Shown here one piece after another: positions 28,001-37,891 of a stretch of 64,000 bases of DNA (positions within the stretch are counted from its first letter, which is position 1; every line of letters begins with the position of its first letter). Source of the DNA: Leptonema illini DSM 21528. Lineage in GTDB: Bacteria > Spirochaetota > Leptospiria > Leptospirales > Leptonemataceae. Where the stretch lies: assembly GCF_000243335.1 (NCBI RefSeq), contig NZ_JH597773.1, positions 889,989 to 953,988 on the forward strand. The letters run 5' to 3'. The notes beneath the pieces are model-generated. The model made no database searches. It saw nothing but the letters and a program-made list of their open reading frames with translations, and was not told where the DNA came from. Position numbers and translations under genes: made by a program.

Positions 28001-28544
28001 CTCGAAGGCCACTCCGTTAGGCGCCGTGGCGAAATTCGCGGCAGCGGGAAAAGAAACGGGCAAGAAGGATCTGGCCCTTCAGGCGCTCCAATACGGACAC
28101 GTCTATGTGGCCCGGGTCGCCTTCGGAGCAAACGACGCACAGACGATCCGGGCCGTCATCGATGCGGAGCGTTATAACGGACCGTCGCTGATCATCGCCT
28201 ACTCGCACTGTATCGCGCATGGTTACGACCTGAAAGACGGACTGACGCAGCAACGGCTTGCCGTTCGCAGCGGGCACTGGCCGCTCTTTCGTTATCACCC
28301 TGATCTGCGCGAAACGGCGGAGCCGGCTCTTGTGCTCGACTCAAAGGACCCCGACGTGCCTCTTGAGGATTATATCTACAACGAGACGCGCTACAGCCTG
28401 CTGCGTATGATGGATCCGAAGCGGGCCGCTACGCTTCTGACATCGGCGAAGCATACGATACAGCGTAACTTTCTGCATTACAAAGAGATCGCCGATGAAA
28501 GCGCGAAAGAAGCGGCGGCACGTGCACAGGGAGAGAAGGCATGA
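25002..28544 (+). CDS. nifJ: Pyruvate:ferredoxin/flavodoxin oxidoreductase
   Basis: 1180 residues, the full single-chain form. It converts pyruvate and CoA to acetyl-CoA and CO2 and reduces ferredoxin or flavodoxin. The N-terminus ([32 protein letters not shown]) matches the start of the family. Two 4Fe-4S motifs are [12 protein letters not shown] (about residue 690) and [12 protein letters not shown] (about 745). The thiamine diphosphate domain has CAGCGETPY and [12 protein letters not shown], then [13 protein letters not shown]. All domains are intact. It overlaps the next gene by 4 nt (ATGA). This points to fermentative or microaerobic metabolism. Confidence 0.97.
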   Translation: [1180 protein letters not shown]

Positions 28545-29545
28545 ATCTTAAAACGACGTATCTGGGACTCGATCTTGCGCATCCGATCGTTCCTTCGGCC
28601 TCGCCGCTCTCTGAAAACACCGATACGGCAAGACGTCTTGAAGATGCCGGCGCTCCCGCCCTTGTGATGTACTCTCTTTTCGAGGAGCAGATCCTCGACG
28701 ACCAGCATCGACTCGATCATTTTCTCGAACACGGCTCGCATACCTTCGCCGAGGCGCTAACCTATTTTCCCGAGCCAGACGCCTATGCCTCGGCTAACGG
28801 AGAGGCCTATCTCGAACAGATTCGCCGTCTGAAAGAACACCTGAAGATACCGGTCATCGCCAGCCTGAACGGCGTCTCATCGGGCGGCTGGATGAGCTGG
28901 GCTGAAAAGATCGAGCAGGCCGGAGCCGACGCCCTTGAGCTGAACATCTTTTATATTCCGGCCGACTTCGATCATGATCCCCGCGAAATCGAAGAGATGT
29001 ATGTGAACGACGTGCGTGCGGTACGCGAACGCACGGGACTCAAGATCGCCGTAAAAATCGCTCCTTTCTTCTCTTCTATGTCGTATATGGCCCGTCGCCT
29101 TGAAGAGGCCGGCGCCGACGCCCTTGTGATGTTTAACCGCTTCTACGAGCCCGACTTTGACATCGAGCAGCTTCAGGTAAAGCCGCGCCTGAAGCTCAGT
29201 CAGTCGGGCGACGGACTGCTTGCGCTGCACTGGATCGCCATCCTCAGAGATCATCTGAAGATCGACCTGGCCGCCACCGGAGGCATCCATGACGCTACCG
29301 ATATCGTCAAAGCGCTGATGGCCGGCGCCGATATCACGATGACGGCATCGGCCCTTCTGCGCCGCGGCCCCGAGCACATTCAGAACCTGGTCATCGGCCT
29401 GCAACGCTGGATGGAAGAACATGAATACGTTTCCGTAGAACAGATGAAGGGCTCGATGAGTTACGCGAAGGTCGCCAATCCATCGGCCTTCGAACGGGCA
29501 AACTACATGAAAACGCTACAGAGCTACAGGCCGGAACGACTCTGA
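28541..29545 (+). CDS. Dihydroorotate dehydrogenase-like flavoprotein
   Basis: 334 residues. A FMN-binding TIM barrel of the DHOD/PydA type: it starts LKTTYLGLDLAHPIVPSASPLSEN, continues with PVIASLNGVS, ADALELNIFY and LKIAVKIAPF, and ends with LAATGGIHDATDIVKALMAGADITMTASALL, the phosphate-binding region. The classic catalytic Cys/Ser loop of true PyrD is not obvious, so a role in pyrimidine synthesis is uncertain. Genes of this kind are often found next to nifJ-type pyruvate oxidoreductases, as here, with translational overlap. Confidence 0.9.
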   Translation: MNLKTTYLGLDLAHPIVPSASPLSENTDTARRLEDAGAPALVMYSLFEEQILDDQHRLDHFLEHGSHTFAEALTYFPEPDAYASANGEAYLEQIRRLKEHLKIPVIASLNGVSSGGWMSWAEKIEQAGADALELNIFYIPADFDHDPREIEEMYVNDVRAVRERTGLKIAVKIAPFFSSMSYMARRLEEAGADALVMFNRFYEPDFDIEQLQVKPRLKLSQSGDGLLALHWIAILRDHLKIDLAATGGIHDATDIVKALMAGADITMTASALLRRGPEHIQNLVIGLQRWMEEHEYVSVEQMKGSMSYAKVANPSAFERANYMKTLQSYRPERL

Positions 29546-29631
29546 AAGGCGCGCTCCGTTAAAACGCCGGTGCGGCCCCTCTCGCGTGTTTTCGTCTCGC
29601 CTGATCTCGAAAGCGTGAGTATTCTGTTCGG

Positions 29632-30132
29632 ATGGCAACAACAAAATTCAAAGGCAACGACGTTCATACATCGGGGTCGCTTCCCGCCGTCGGCCAGAAA
29701 GCGCCGGACTTCAAGGTAGTCGGATCAGATCTTTCTGAGCTCAATCTTGCAAGCTTCGCAGGCAAAACCCTGATTCTGAACATCTTCCCCAGCATCGACA
29801 CGGCCGTCTGCGCCAGCTCTGTGCGCAAATTCAACGAGTCGGCCTCGTCCGTTCCGAACGCTACGGTGCTCTGCGTTTCGATGGACCTTCCCTTCGCTCA
29901 TAACCGCTTCTGCGGCGCCGAAGGACTGAAGAACGTAAAGACGTCGTCGGATTTTCGCTATCAGGATTTCGGCAAGGCCTATGGCGTTCGTATGGAGGAC
30001 GGCCCTCTTGCCGGCCTGCACGCTCGCTCCGTTGTCGTCGTTGGTCCGGATGGCACGGTAAAGCATTCTGAGCTTGTTCCCGATATCGGGCAGGAGCCGA
30101 ACTACGACGCAGCTCTCGCAGCCGCTCGTTGA
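29632..30132 (+). CDS. tpx: Thiol peroxidase
   Basis: 166 residues, the normal length. The peroxidatic cysteine is in NIFPSIDTAVCASSVRKFNE and the resolving cysteine in AHNRFCGAEG, the atypical 2-Cys arrangement of Tpx. It reduces hydrogen peroxide and alkyl hydroperoxides with thioredoxin. A TATTCT hexamer at 29620-29625 lies so close to the start that the message may be leaderless, though no good -35 is visible. A GC hairpin (GCCCGGC/GCCGGGC) follows the gene at about 30143. Confidence 0.96.
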   Translation: MATTKFKGNDVHTSGSLPAVGQKAPDFKVVGSDLSELNLASFAGKTLILNIFPSIDTAVCASSVRKFNESASSVPNATVLCVSMDLPFAHNRFCGAEGLKNVKTSSDFRYQDFGKAYGVRMEDGPLAGLHARSVVVVGPDGTVKHSELVPDIGQEPNYDAALAAAR

Positions 30133-30227
30133 TCACAGTCGGTGGCCCGGCTCTCAGGCCGGGCTAAACCGTCGCCGGCCCAAACCGCCGAAGCCGGTGT
30201 TGCATTTGAGTGGCCAGAAAGCGCCGT

Positions 30228-30488
30228 TCAACAAGCGGCTTTCTGAAGTGGTCCGGCGCTTTGCTTTTTCTTGCGCAACTCTTCACACTTTTGCTGCCTG
30301 CGTTTGAAGGCCTTTTCCGCCTCTGCATGCACAACAGGCCCGTATGCCGAGAAGGCCTCAGGCGTTCGGCCGCAGAAGATACGTCCCTGCACCTCCACAC
30401 ACACCTCTTCGATCGGGGAGCACGGATCCTCTTCTGCCATGAGGGCCGGGGTCAGCGCCAGCAAAAGCAGGATCGATAATCTTCTCAT
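30228..30488 (-). CDS. Small secreted Cys-containing protein
   Basis: 86 residues with a signal peptide (MRRLSILLLLALTPALMA). The mature 67 residues hold five cysteines (DPCSP, EEVCVEV, IFCGRTP, QQKCEEL and a C-terminal Cys) and a Lys/Arg-rich helix. No family recognised. Convergent with tpx. It is probably real because the signal peptide and Cys pattern are coherent, but no homologue can be checked here. Confidence 0.6.
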   Translation of the reverse strand: MRRLSILLLLALTPALMAEEDPCSPIEEVCVEVQGRIFCGRTPEAFSAYGPVVHAEAEKAFKRRQQKCEELRKKKQSAGPLQKAAC

Positions 30489-30543
30489 CTTCGTAATACC
30501 TCAGCGGATTGATTTTACCATAGAGAAGGCGAAGAGTCAAGAG

Positions 30544-30567
30544 CGCTCCCGGAGCATTCCGGGAGCG
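30544..30567. repeat. Palindromic hairpin in the groES upstream region
   Basis: CGCTCCCGGA and its inverted complement around a short GCAT loop. It is followed on the plus strand by GTCTCTGCA, not by T. It closely resembles the hairpin at 12615-12635 (both contain TTCCGG..AGCGGTC), so it may be a dispersed palindromic repeat. Confidence 0.5.
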
Positions 30568-30672
30568 GTCTCTGCACCGAAGCGCCGGCAGGGGCTCCAA
30601 TTTAGCAATCCCCCCACCCGACTGCAAATTTTTTTGATTTTCTAATTGACCGGAGGCCATTCTCTGTGTTCT

Positions 30673-30710
30673 TTGCAATTCGATTAGCAGAGTCCATATT
30701 CGTTTGCTAA
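30673..30710 (+). promoter_or_regulatory. Degenerate CIRCE (HrcA) operator and groES promoter
   Basis: TTAGCAGAG (30684-30692), a 9-bp spacer, then GTTTGCTAA (30702-30710). This keeps the exact 9-9-9 geometry of CIRCE (TTAGCACTC-N9-GAGTGCTAA) and the outer six bases of each arm, with the inner bases changed. A -35 TTGCAA (30673-30678) and a -10-like CATATT (30695-30700) with a 16-bp spacer overlap it, so a bound HrcA repressor would block the polymerase. hrcA itself is not in this window. Confidence 0.7.
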
Positions 30711-30761
30711 TCTTTTTGGCACAGATTCAAAATTTACCCAACCATTCTTGGAGGAAGTGAG

Positions 30762-31046
30762 ATGAATATCAAACCACTCGCAGACCGTGTGGTCATTTCT
30801 CCTCTCGATAGCGCAGAGGAGAAGGTCGGAAGTATCTACATCCCGGACTCGGCAAAAGAAAAGCCGCAGGAAGGCGAGATTGTCGCTGTCGGCCCCGGAC
30901 GTACGGAAGACGGCAAGGTCGTTCCTATGTCCGTTAAGGTCGGCGACCGCGTTCTCTATGGCAAATATGCCGGAACGGAAATCAAAAAAGACGGCAAAGA
31001 CTACCTGATCGTTCGCGAAAGCGACGTCCTGGCCGTCATCGGCTGA
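30762..31046 (+). CDS. groES: Co-chaperonin GroES
   Basis: 94 residues, standard length. The start [20 protein letters not shown], the mobile loop region around [24 protein letters not shown] and the ending [14 protein letters not shown] are typical of Cpn10. It caps the GroEL chamber as a heptamer. The ATG has GGAGG upstream (GGAGGAAGTGAG). It is the first gene of the groESL operon, 23 bp before groEL, downstream of the CIRCE-like site. Confidence 0.98.
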   Translation: MNIKPLADRVVISPLDSAEEKVGSIYIPDSAKEKPQEGEIVAVGPGRTEDGKVVPMSVKVGDRVLYGKYAGTEIKKDGKDYLIVRESDVLAVIG

Positions 31047-31069
31047 TCATCATTCACAGGAGATAATCA

Positions 31070-32710
31070 ATGGCAAAACAACTTGAATTTCATGAAGAAG
31101 GCCGCCGCAAGCTGCAGGCCGGCGTGAACAAACTGGCTAACGCCGTTCGCGCCACACTCGGTCCTCGCGGACGTAACGTCGTTATCGACAAGAAATACGG
31201 CGCTCCTACGATTACGAAGGACGGCGTTACCGTTGCAAAGGAAATCGAACTGGAAGATCCCTTTGAGAACATGGGCGCACAGATGGCCAAAGAAGTGGCC
31301 ACGAAAACCAACGACGTTGCCGGCGACGGAACGACGACCGCTACCGTTCTTGCTCAGGCTATCGTAAACGAAGGTCTGAAAAACGTAACGGCCGGCGCAA
31401 ACCCCATGCACCTGAAGCGCGGTATCGAGAAGGCCGTTGAGGCCGTTATCGGCGAGCTGAAGAAGCGCTCGAAGCCTGTCGGCTCCAACAAAGAAGACAT
31501 CGCCGCCGTCGCTTCCATCTCGGCTAACAACGACCGCGAAATCGGACAGCTCATCGCCGATGCGATGGCTAAAGTCGGCAACGACGGCGTTATCACCGTA
31601 GAAGAAGCAAAAGGCATCGATACGACTCTTGACGTCGTTGAAGGTATGCAGTTCGACCGCGGCTATCAGTCTCCTTATTTCGTAACCGATCCGGAAGGCA
31701 TGATCTGCACGTTCGAGCGTCCTTACATCCTGATCCACGAGAAGAAGATCTCGAATATGCGCGAACTGCTTCCCGTTCTCGAGAAGGTCGTTCAGCAGGG
31801 TCGCCCGCTGCTCATCATCTCTGAAGAAGTGGAAGGCGAAGCCCTTGCAACGCTTGTCGTGAACAACCTGCGTAAGACGATCAAGATCTGCGCCGTGAAG
31901 GCTCCCGGATTCGGCGATCGCCGCAAGGCCATGCTCGAAGACATCGCCATCATGACGGGCGGACAGGTTATCTCTGACGACCTCGGCATGAAGCTTGAGA
32001 GCGTTGAGCTGTCGCAGCTCGGTCAGTGCGATAAGATTCAAGTCGACAAAGAAAACACCACCATCATCAGCGGATCGGGCAATGAGTCCGACATCAAAGG
32101 CCGTATCGCTCAGATTCGCAAGCAGATCAGCGACACGACATCCGATTATGACCGCGAGAAGCTGCAGGAACGTCTGGCTAAACTCTCGGGCGGCGTCGCC
32201 GTTATCTACGTCGGTGCTGCTACTGAAGTCGAGATGAAAGAGAAGAAGGCTCGCGTTGAAGACGCTCTGTCGGCCACACGCGCTGCCGTCGAAGAAGGCA
32301 TCGTGCCCGGCGGCGGTATCACCCTGCTTCGCAGCCGTGAAGCCATCAAAGGTCTGAGCCTTGAAGGCGACGAGAAGACCGGTTCGATGATCATCTACCG
32401 CGCTCTTGAAGAGCCCGTGCGCATGATCGCCAACAACGCCGGCCTTGAAGGCAGCGTGATCGTTCAGCGTGCTCTGGCCGAGAAAGAAAACATCGGCTTC
32501 AACGCTGCAACGCTCGAATGGGAAGACCTGGCGAAAGCCGGCGTCCTTGATCCGGCTAAAGTGGTTCGCTCTGCGCTGCAGAATGCCGCTTCGATCGGTT
32601 CGATGATCCTGACGACGGAAGTTGCGATCACCGATATGCCCGAGAAGGATAAAGGAAACCCCATGGCCGGCATGGGTGGAATGGGAGGCATGGGCGGAAT
32701 GGATATGTAA
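31070..32710 (+). CDS. groEL: Chaperonin GroEL
   Basis: 546 residues. Hallmarks are the ATP-binding [11 protein letters not shown] near residue 87, the family signature [22 protein letters not shown] near 404, and the C-terminal Gly-Gly-Met repeats ([13 protein letters not shown]). It folds non-native proteins inside a double heptameric ring. AGGAG precedes the ATG. Long open frames on the opposite strand here are codon-bias shadows. A strong terminator follows. Confidence 0.99.
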   Translation: MAKQLEFHEEGRRKLQAGVNKLANAVRATLGPRGRNVVIDKKYGAPTITKDGVTVAKEIELEDPFENMGAQMAKEVATKTNDVAGDGTTTATVLAQAIVNEGLKNVTAGANPMHLKRGIEKAVEAVIGELKKRSKPVGSNKEDIAAVASISANNDREIGQLIADAMAKVGNDGVITVEEAKGIDTTLDVVEGMQFDRGYQSPYFVTDPEGMICTFERPYILIHEKKISNMRELLPVLEKVVQQGRPLLIISEEVEGEALATLVVNNLRKTIKICAVKAPGFGDRRKAMLEDIAIMTGGQVISDDLGMKLESVELSQLGQCDKIQVDKENTTIISGSGNESDIKGRIAQIRKQISDTTSDYDREKLQERLAKLSGGVAVIYVGAATEVEMKEKKARVEDALSATRAAVEEGIVPGGGITLLRSREAIKGLSLEGDEKTGSMIIYRALEEPVRMIANNAGLEGSVIVQRALAEKENIGFNAATLEWEDLAKAGVLDPAKVVRSALQNAASIGSMILTTEVAITDMPEKDKGNPMAGMGGMGGMGGMDM

Positions 32711-32743
32711 TTCCGCCTGTGGCTCGAAGCGGGATCAACCCGC

Positions 32744-32777
32744 AAAAAGCGTCGCCTCAAAAGGGCGGCGCTTTTTT
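32744..32777 (+). terminator. Rho-independent terminator of groESL
   Basis: AAAAGCGTCGCC pairs with GGCGGCGCTTTT (one G-T) around a short loop and is followed by a T-run. It lies about 35 bp after the groEL stop. Confidence 0.9.
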
Positions 32778-32875
32778 ATTGAGGAACCGGACATGCAGCG
32801 ACGACCTGCACGGAAGCCACAGGCGTGTACTGTCACGTTCGTTTATTGAGATGCGCCGATAGCTTGCAGACAACG

Positions 32876-33301
32876 TTAACGTGCAGGGCAATTACCCGAC
32901 GTGAAGGCTTTCACTCGAGGATCTTTACAGGCAAAACAGGAATTGGCGAACGATTCGCGGCAATAGCCGTCATTGCAATCCGACGGTCGGACGGCAAACC
33001 ATCCGCAAACAGGAGCATAGACCTCGGCGCAGTAATCCACCCGACGCTGCACCTCGCTGCATCGAGTCACGCCGGCCATAATATCTCGCGCATCGATTCT
33101 GCATCCACAACCGCATTCGTTACGAAAAGGCGTACCGAACTCGCAAACGGGCATCACGGAGCAACGCACGGGATCGGTCGATGTGTATCTGTATTCCTTG
33201 CTCTGCGGACATCCAGACTTGTTTGTCACATGTACGGCCGGAGTGCAGAGGTTGAGAGATGAGAATCCGAGAAAAAGAAGAAACCAATAACTCTTCGTCA
33301 T
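32876..33301 (-). CDS. Cys-rich lipoprotein with Kazal-like domain
   Basis: 141 residues from the ATG at 33301, which gives a hydrophobic signal ending in a lipobox-like LNLC; the frame opens 19 codons earlier. Twelve or more cysteines follow. The C-terminal part, CAEVYAPVCG followed by NSCFACKDPRVKAFTSGNC, matches the Kazal pattern (C-x-[e/q]-x-YaPVCG ... y.N.C.a....v....G.C), but the stretch between is atypical. Kazal domains inhibit serine proteases in eukaryotes; in bacteria their role is mostly unknown. Convergent with nothing close; isolated gene. Confidence 0.7.
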   Translation of the reverse strand: MTKSYWFLLFLGFSSLNLCTPAVHVTNKSGCPQSKEYRYTSTDPVRCSVMPVCEFGTPFRNECGCGCRIDARDIMAGVTRCSEVQRRVDYCAEVYAPVCGWFAVRPSDCNDGYCRESFANSCFACKDPRVKAFTSGNCPAR

Positions 33302-33494
33302 AACCACACTATGTGACGTAAAAAAACGAATGGAAACATTCGGGAAAGGCATATTCAAAGACGTTTATCGAGCATGACGAAAAAAAATCGTGCGGTTAAC
33401 GGAGAAGCAAGTGATATTGCGTTCATTTACGATAGAGAAAGTAGGGATAGCAAGATACCAATCTGCCTGAAGCATGAGGAATCAGGTCAGAACG

Positions 33495-34406
33495 TCACTT
33501 CTCAGAACAGAATCGTTCGATTTCCTGGATGGATTCCTCAACGGCGATACGCTGAACTCCCTGTAGTTCCTGAATTGACAGGCGCGCCGCCGACAGTTGC
33601 TTGCATTCCTCTCTTTTCAGCTCTCCATTTCTTGCAGCATAGAGCCTCAACAGACTGCGGCGAGAGGACGAAAGCCTCCATTCAGAATCCGTACCAATCA
33701 AACGCTGCAATGCCACACGAATCTGATCGACATTGTTCGCCGTCGCCACGGCTGCGCCATCAAGCGCAGAGCGTCCCGGAGCGGGAAGAGCGACATACTC
33801 TTTCCTATTTGCCTGTAAAGAACAGCAGGTCCAGGCATCGGCACGATCCTCTATGAGCGGATGCGAAAGGATCATCAGATCGTAGTGAACCTGCCCGCCT
33901 GAATAAAGCTGAAGGCCGCTTGCCAGAAAGACGGTACCATCTTCGTGCTTTATATAGTAAGGATTCGATTCATGAATACCTGAGAGGAACTTCATGATGC
34001 GTGACCGTTCATCCTCATCTGGCTGCAACTGCCCGCCTTCCAGCTTCGCATGCAGACTTTCAAGAACACTCTCCGGAGGAGGGCCGACGCGATACCTTCT
34101 GGACATACGCTCCATCACAAAGACGGCGTCAGAAGGCTGATCTACGATAATACGAAGAGACATTCCGTCATTGGCCCGACGGAACTGCTCTTCAAACAGA
34201 GTCATCGTGTTGCGTACGCTTTCAGCATCGGTATGATCGGTCGCAGTCTCAAAAAGGCCCGCATTCAGCGTAAGAAGCAGGTTGCTTTCAGAAGCACTGA
34301 GGCCCGTACCGCGTAGCATTTGAGGGCCCGAATCGGAACATGCTGTAAAAAAAGAAATGAGCGAAAAGAAAAATAGAGCGAGGAATCGCGCGCGAGTGAA
34401 TCTCAC
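33495..34406 (-). CDS. Hypothetical lipoprotein
   Basis: About 303 residues from the GTG at 34406 (RFTRARFLALFFFSLISFFTAC), giving a lipoprotein signal; an ATG at 34475 in the same frame is the alternative and would overlap the preceding small gene by 56 nt. The mature region has ESNPYYIKHEDGTVFLASGLQL and a Cys pair (WTCCSLQ). It ends with a Glu-rich helix. No family recognised. It starts 13 nt after the zinc-ribbon gene, so the two are likely one transcript. Confidence 0.75.
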   Translation of the reverse strand: MRFTRARFLALFFFSLISFFTACSDSGPQMLRGTGLSASESNLLLTLNAGLFETATDHTDAESVRNTMTLFEEQFRRANDGMSLRIIVDQPSDAVFVMERMSRRYRVGPPPESVLESLHAKLEGGQLQPDEDERSRIMKFLSGIHESNPYYIKHEDGTVFLASGLQLYSGGQVHYDLMILSHPLIEDRADAWTCCSLQANRKEYVALPAPGRSALDGAAVATANNVDQIRVALQRLIGTDSEWRLSSSRRSLLRLYAARNGELKREECKQLSAARLSIQELQGVQRIAVEESIQEIERFCSEK

Positions 34407-34419
34407 GCACGATGCATGA

Positions 34420-34626
34420 TTAGCGAGAGCCCGTTTTAACGGCCGATGTTTCAAAAATACGAGATCTTGTTTCATCGATAAAGCCGCGAATGCTTTTGAA
34501 TTTCTCTGAAAGACACTCTCTGCAGAGATTATTCTGATAAAGCTGCGTTGTTTTTTTTCCGCAACCGGAACATTGACAAATTCCAGCCGCATTTTTTCTA
34601 TGTCTGTCTTTTTCCGGGGGCACCAT
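34420..34626 (-). CDS. Small zinc-ribbon-like protein
   Basis: 68 residues. Cysteines in ICQCSGCGKKTTQLYQNNLCRECL form two CxxC knuckles, as in a treble-clef or zinc ribbon, followed by a charged helix (SEKFKSIRGFIDETRSRIFE). The layout suggests a small nucleic-acid or protein-binding module. It directly precedes the lipoprotein gene. A longer frame of that gene overlaps it in another phase; the Cys pattern makes this frame the more convincing one here. Confidence 0.6.
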   Translation of the reverse strand: MVPPEKDRHRKNAAGICQCSGCGKKTTQLYQNNLCRECLSEKFKSIRGFIDETRSRIFETSAVKTGSR

Positions 34627-34976
34627 TCTATCCGTCCGATCAATTTCCTGTTTCGAAGGAATTAACAGTTTTTGAAAACGTGATAATCATGCAACCATTG
34701 AAGAACCTTCGGTTTCCATTTTTTTCGATTTAAGACTGACCGAAGCCACCCCGCCTCACAACTTATCCACGCTACAGCAAAGGGCCGCAATAAAAGTATT
34801 CTGTCCCCTTGCGATCAATAAAAAACATATACAATCTATAACATTTACCATTTCACACTTTTTTTATTTGAGGTTTTTATTGTTGCACATGCCGACTGCC
34901 GAGATCGCCGCCGTTTTCTCCGTTTTAAGCATTAAATTTTCAATGACTTTTTCCATGCAGAACGAAACCTGGAGCT
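34627..34976. other. Intergenic region upstream of gcvT
   Basis: 350 bp with no supported gene. The part 34790-34885 is strongly AT-rich with T- and A-runs. I looked for a glycine riboswitch, which would fit a gcv operon, and saw none of its conserved blocks. A GGAG site at about 34967 serves gcvT. No clear -35/-10 pair could be chosen. Confidence 0.6.
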
Positions 34977-36080
34977 ATGTCATTGCAACGCACCGTCCTT
35001 TTTGATACACATAAACAGGCTGCAGGCCGCATGGTTCCCTTTGCCGGCTGGGAAATGCCGGTTCAGTACTCCTCCATCCTTGAAGAACATATGAAAGTCC
35101 GCAATGAATGTGGACTTTTCGACGTTTCCCATATGGGCGAAGTTAGAGTTTCTGGACCGAATGCGAAAGGCTTCCTCGAAAAAATCACTCCAAACTTACT
35201 TGAAGGACAGAAAGACGGGCAGATTCGCTATAACGCCATCCTGAACGATAACGGCGGCATTCGGGACGACGTGACGATCTTTCGCGAAAGCGACTCATCT
35301 TACTTCATAGTCGTGAACGCATCGAACGTCGACAAGATATGGGCCCATCTCAACGAGAAGAAAGAGCCCGGCGTCATACTTGAGAACCTGAGCGACCGAT
35401 ACTCCCTGCTCGCTCTTCAAGGACCTCTTGCCGAAGAGATACTGAAATCGCACAGTGCATTCCCTTCTGACCGCATCGACGCCCTTGCGTATTACCATTT
35501 CTTTGATACCGATACGATGCGCATCAGCCGCACCGGATATACGGGCGAAGACGGCTTTGAGATCATGTGCGAAAACGATCGAGCTCCCTCTCTATGGAAA
35601 GAACTGATTGATCTTGGAGGAGCGAAAATCCTGCCGGCCGGTCTCGGAGCGCGTGACAGCCTGAGGCTTGAGGCCATGTATCCGCTGTACGGGCATGAGC
35701 TCACGGAAGATCGCACACCTGTAGAAAGCGGCATCGGCTGGATCGTAAAAGAGAAGCCGGCACCTTATCCACATATGGATCACATTCTAAAGCAGAAGCA
35801 GAGCCATCCGGATCATAAGATCTGCGGCTTCGTTCTCGAAGAGGGCGGCATAGCGCGAGAAGGCATGGATGTGCTGATAGACGGCAAGGTCGTCGGTCAG
35901 GTGCAATCCGGCGTCTACTCCCCCGTCTTGAAGAAAGGAATCGGATCGGCCTTTCTTCCATTTGATAGCATCACAGCAGAACGCCCGATCGAGATCCTGA
36001 TCAGGGACCGTCGGGTCAAAGCGAAGCTTCATTCCGGTGCCTTCGTAAAGGGATCGGCAGGAAGAAAAAGGGCGAATTGA
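34977..36080 (+). CDS. gcvT: Glycine cleavage system T protein (aminomethyltransferase)
   Basis: 367 residues, standard length. It starts LQRTVLFDTHKQAAGRMVPFAGWEMPVQY, with FDVSHMGEVRVSG following, and has RISRTGYTGEDGFEI and LGARDSLRLEAMYPLYGHE, all conserved in GcvT. It transfers the methylene group from the aminomethyl-lipoyl arm of GcvH to tetrahydrofolate and releases ammonia. First gene of gcvT-gcvH-gcvPA-gcvPB; the gap to gcvH is 31 bp. Confidence 0.98.
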   Translation: MSLQRTVLFDTHKQAAGRMVPFAGWEMPVQYSSILEEHMKVRNECGLFDVSHMGEVRVSGPNAKGFLEKITPNLLEGQKDGQIRYNAILNDNGGIRDDVTIFRESDSSYFIVVNASNVDKIWAHLNEKKEPGVILENLSDRYSLLALQGPLAEEILKSHSAFPSDRIDALAYYHFFDTDTMRISRTGYTGEDGFEIMCENDRAPSLWKELIDLGGAKILPAGLGARDSLRLEAMYPLYGHELTEDRTPVESGIGWIVKEKPAPYPHMDHILKQKQSHPDHKICGFVLEEGGIAREGMDVLIDGKVVGQVQSGVYSPVLKKGIGSAFLPFDSITAERPIEILIRDRRVKAKLHSGAFVKGSAGRKRAN

Positions 36081-36111
36081 CGTACCAATCCCGAGGAAAA
36101 AAGGTGCCCCT

Positions 36112-36501
36112 ATGTCAGAAATCCGCAATGATTACAAATACACAAAAAACCACGAATGGCTGAAGGTGGAGGGCGACGTTGCCCTGGTCGGTATCTCAGA
36201 TCACGCCCAGCATGCTCTCGGCGATATCGTATTCGTGAAAACGGGCGACGTCGGCGAGAAGGTAGAGGCCGGTAAATCGTTTGGATTCATTGAATCGGTA
36301 AAGGCGGCTGAAGATCTCTATGCTCCCGTCGGCGGTGAGATTGCCGAGGTCAATACGGCCATTTCGGGCAAGCCCGAAGCGATCAATCAGGACCCCTACG
36401 GCTCCTGGATAATCAAGATTCGAAATTTCAATCAGGCTGAAATCGACGGCCTTCTGGACGCTCAGGCCTACGATGCCCTCGTTCAAAGCCTCGATCATTG
36501 A
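36112..36501 (+). CDS. gcvH: Glycine cleavage system H protein
   Basis: 129 residues. It has YTKNHEWLKVEGDVALVGISDHAQ and the lipoylation site GFIESVKAAEDLYAPVGGEI, with the modified lysine in SVKA. It carries the aminomethyl intermediate between the P, T and L proteins. Second gene of the operon, 34 bp before gcvPA. The lipoamide dehydrogenase (L protein) gene is not in this window. Confidence 0.98.
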   Translation: MSEIRNDYKYTKNHEWLKVEGDVALVGISDHAQHALGDIVFVKTGDVGEKVEAGKSFGFIESVKAAEDLYAPVGGEIAEVNTAISGKPEAINQDPYGSWIIKIRNFNQAEIDGLLDAQAYDALVQSLDH

Positions 36502-36534
36502 TATACATCGAAAAATAAAACGGAGTCACGCGCC

Positions 36535-37854
<1,320 letters not shown>

Positions 37855-37891
37855 GGCCAATCGAGCAGACCGAATCAGGGAATAGATTTAT

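Noticed and set aside
31067-32041. 324-codon open frame antisense to groEL
   Set aside because: It is fully inside groEL on the opposite strand, which is certain from its motifs. The product is Leu/Val/Asp-rich with no domain; a codon-bias shadow.
34627-34976. Glycine riboswitch before gcvT
   Set aside because: The conserved glycine aptamer blocks are absent in the 350-bp leader, which is mostly AT-rich.
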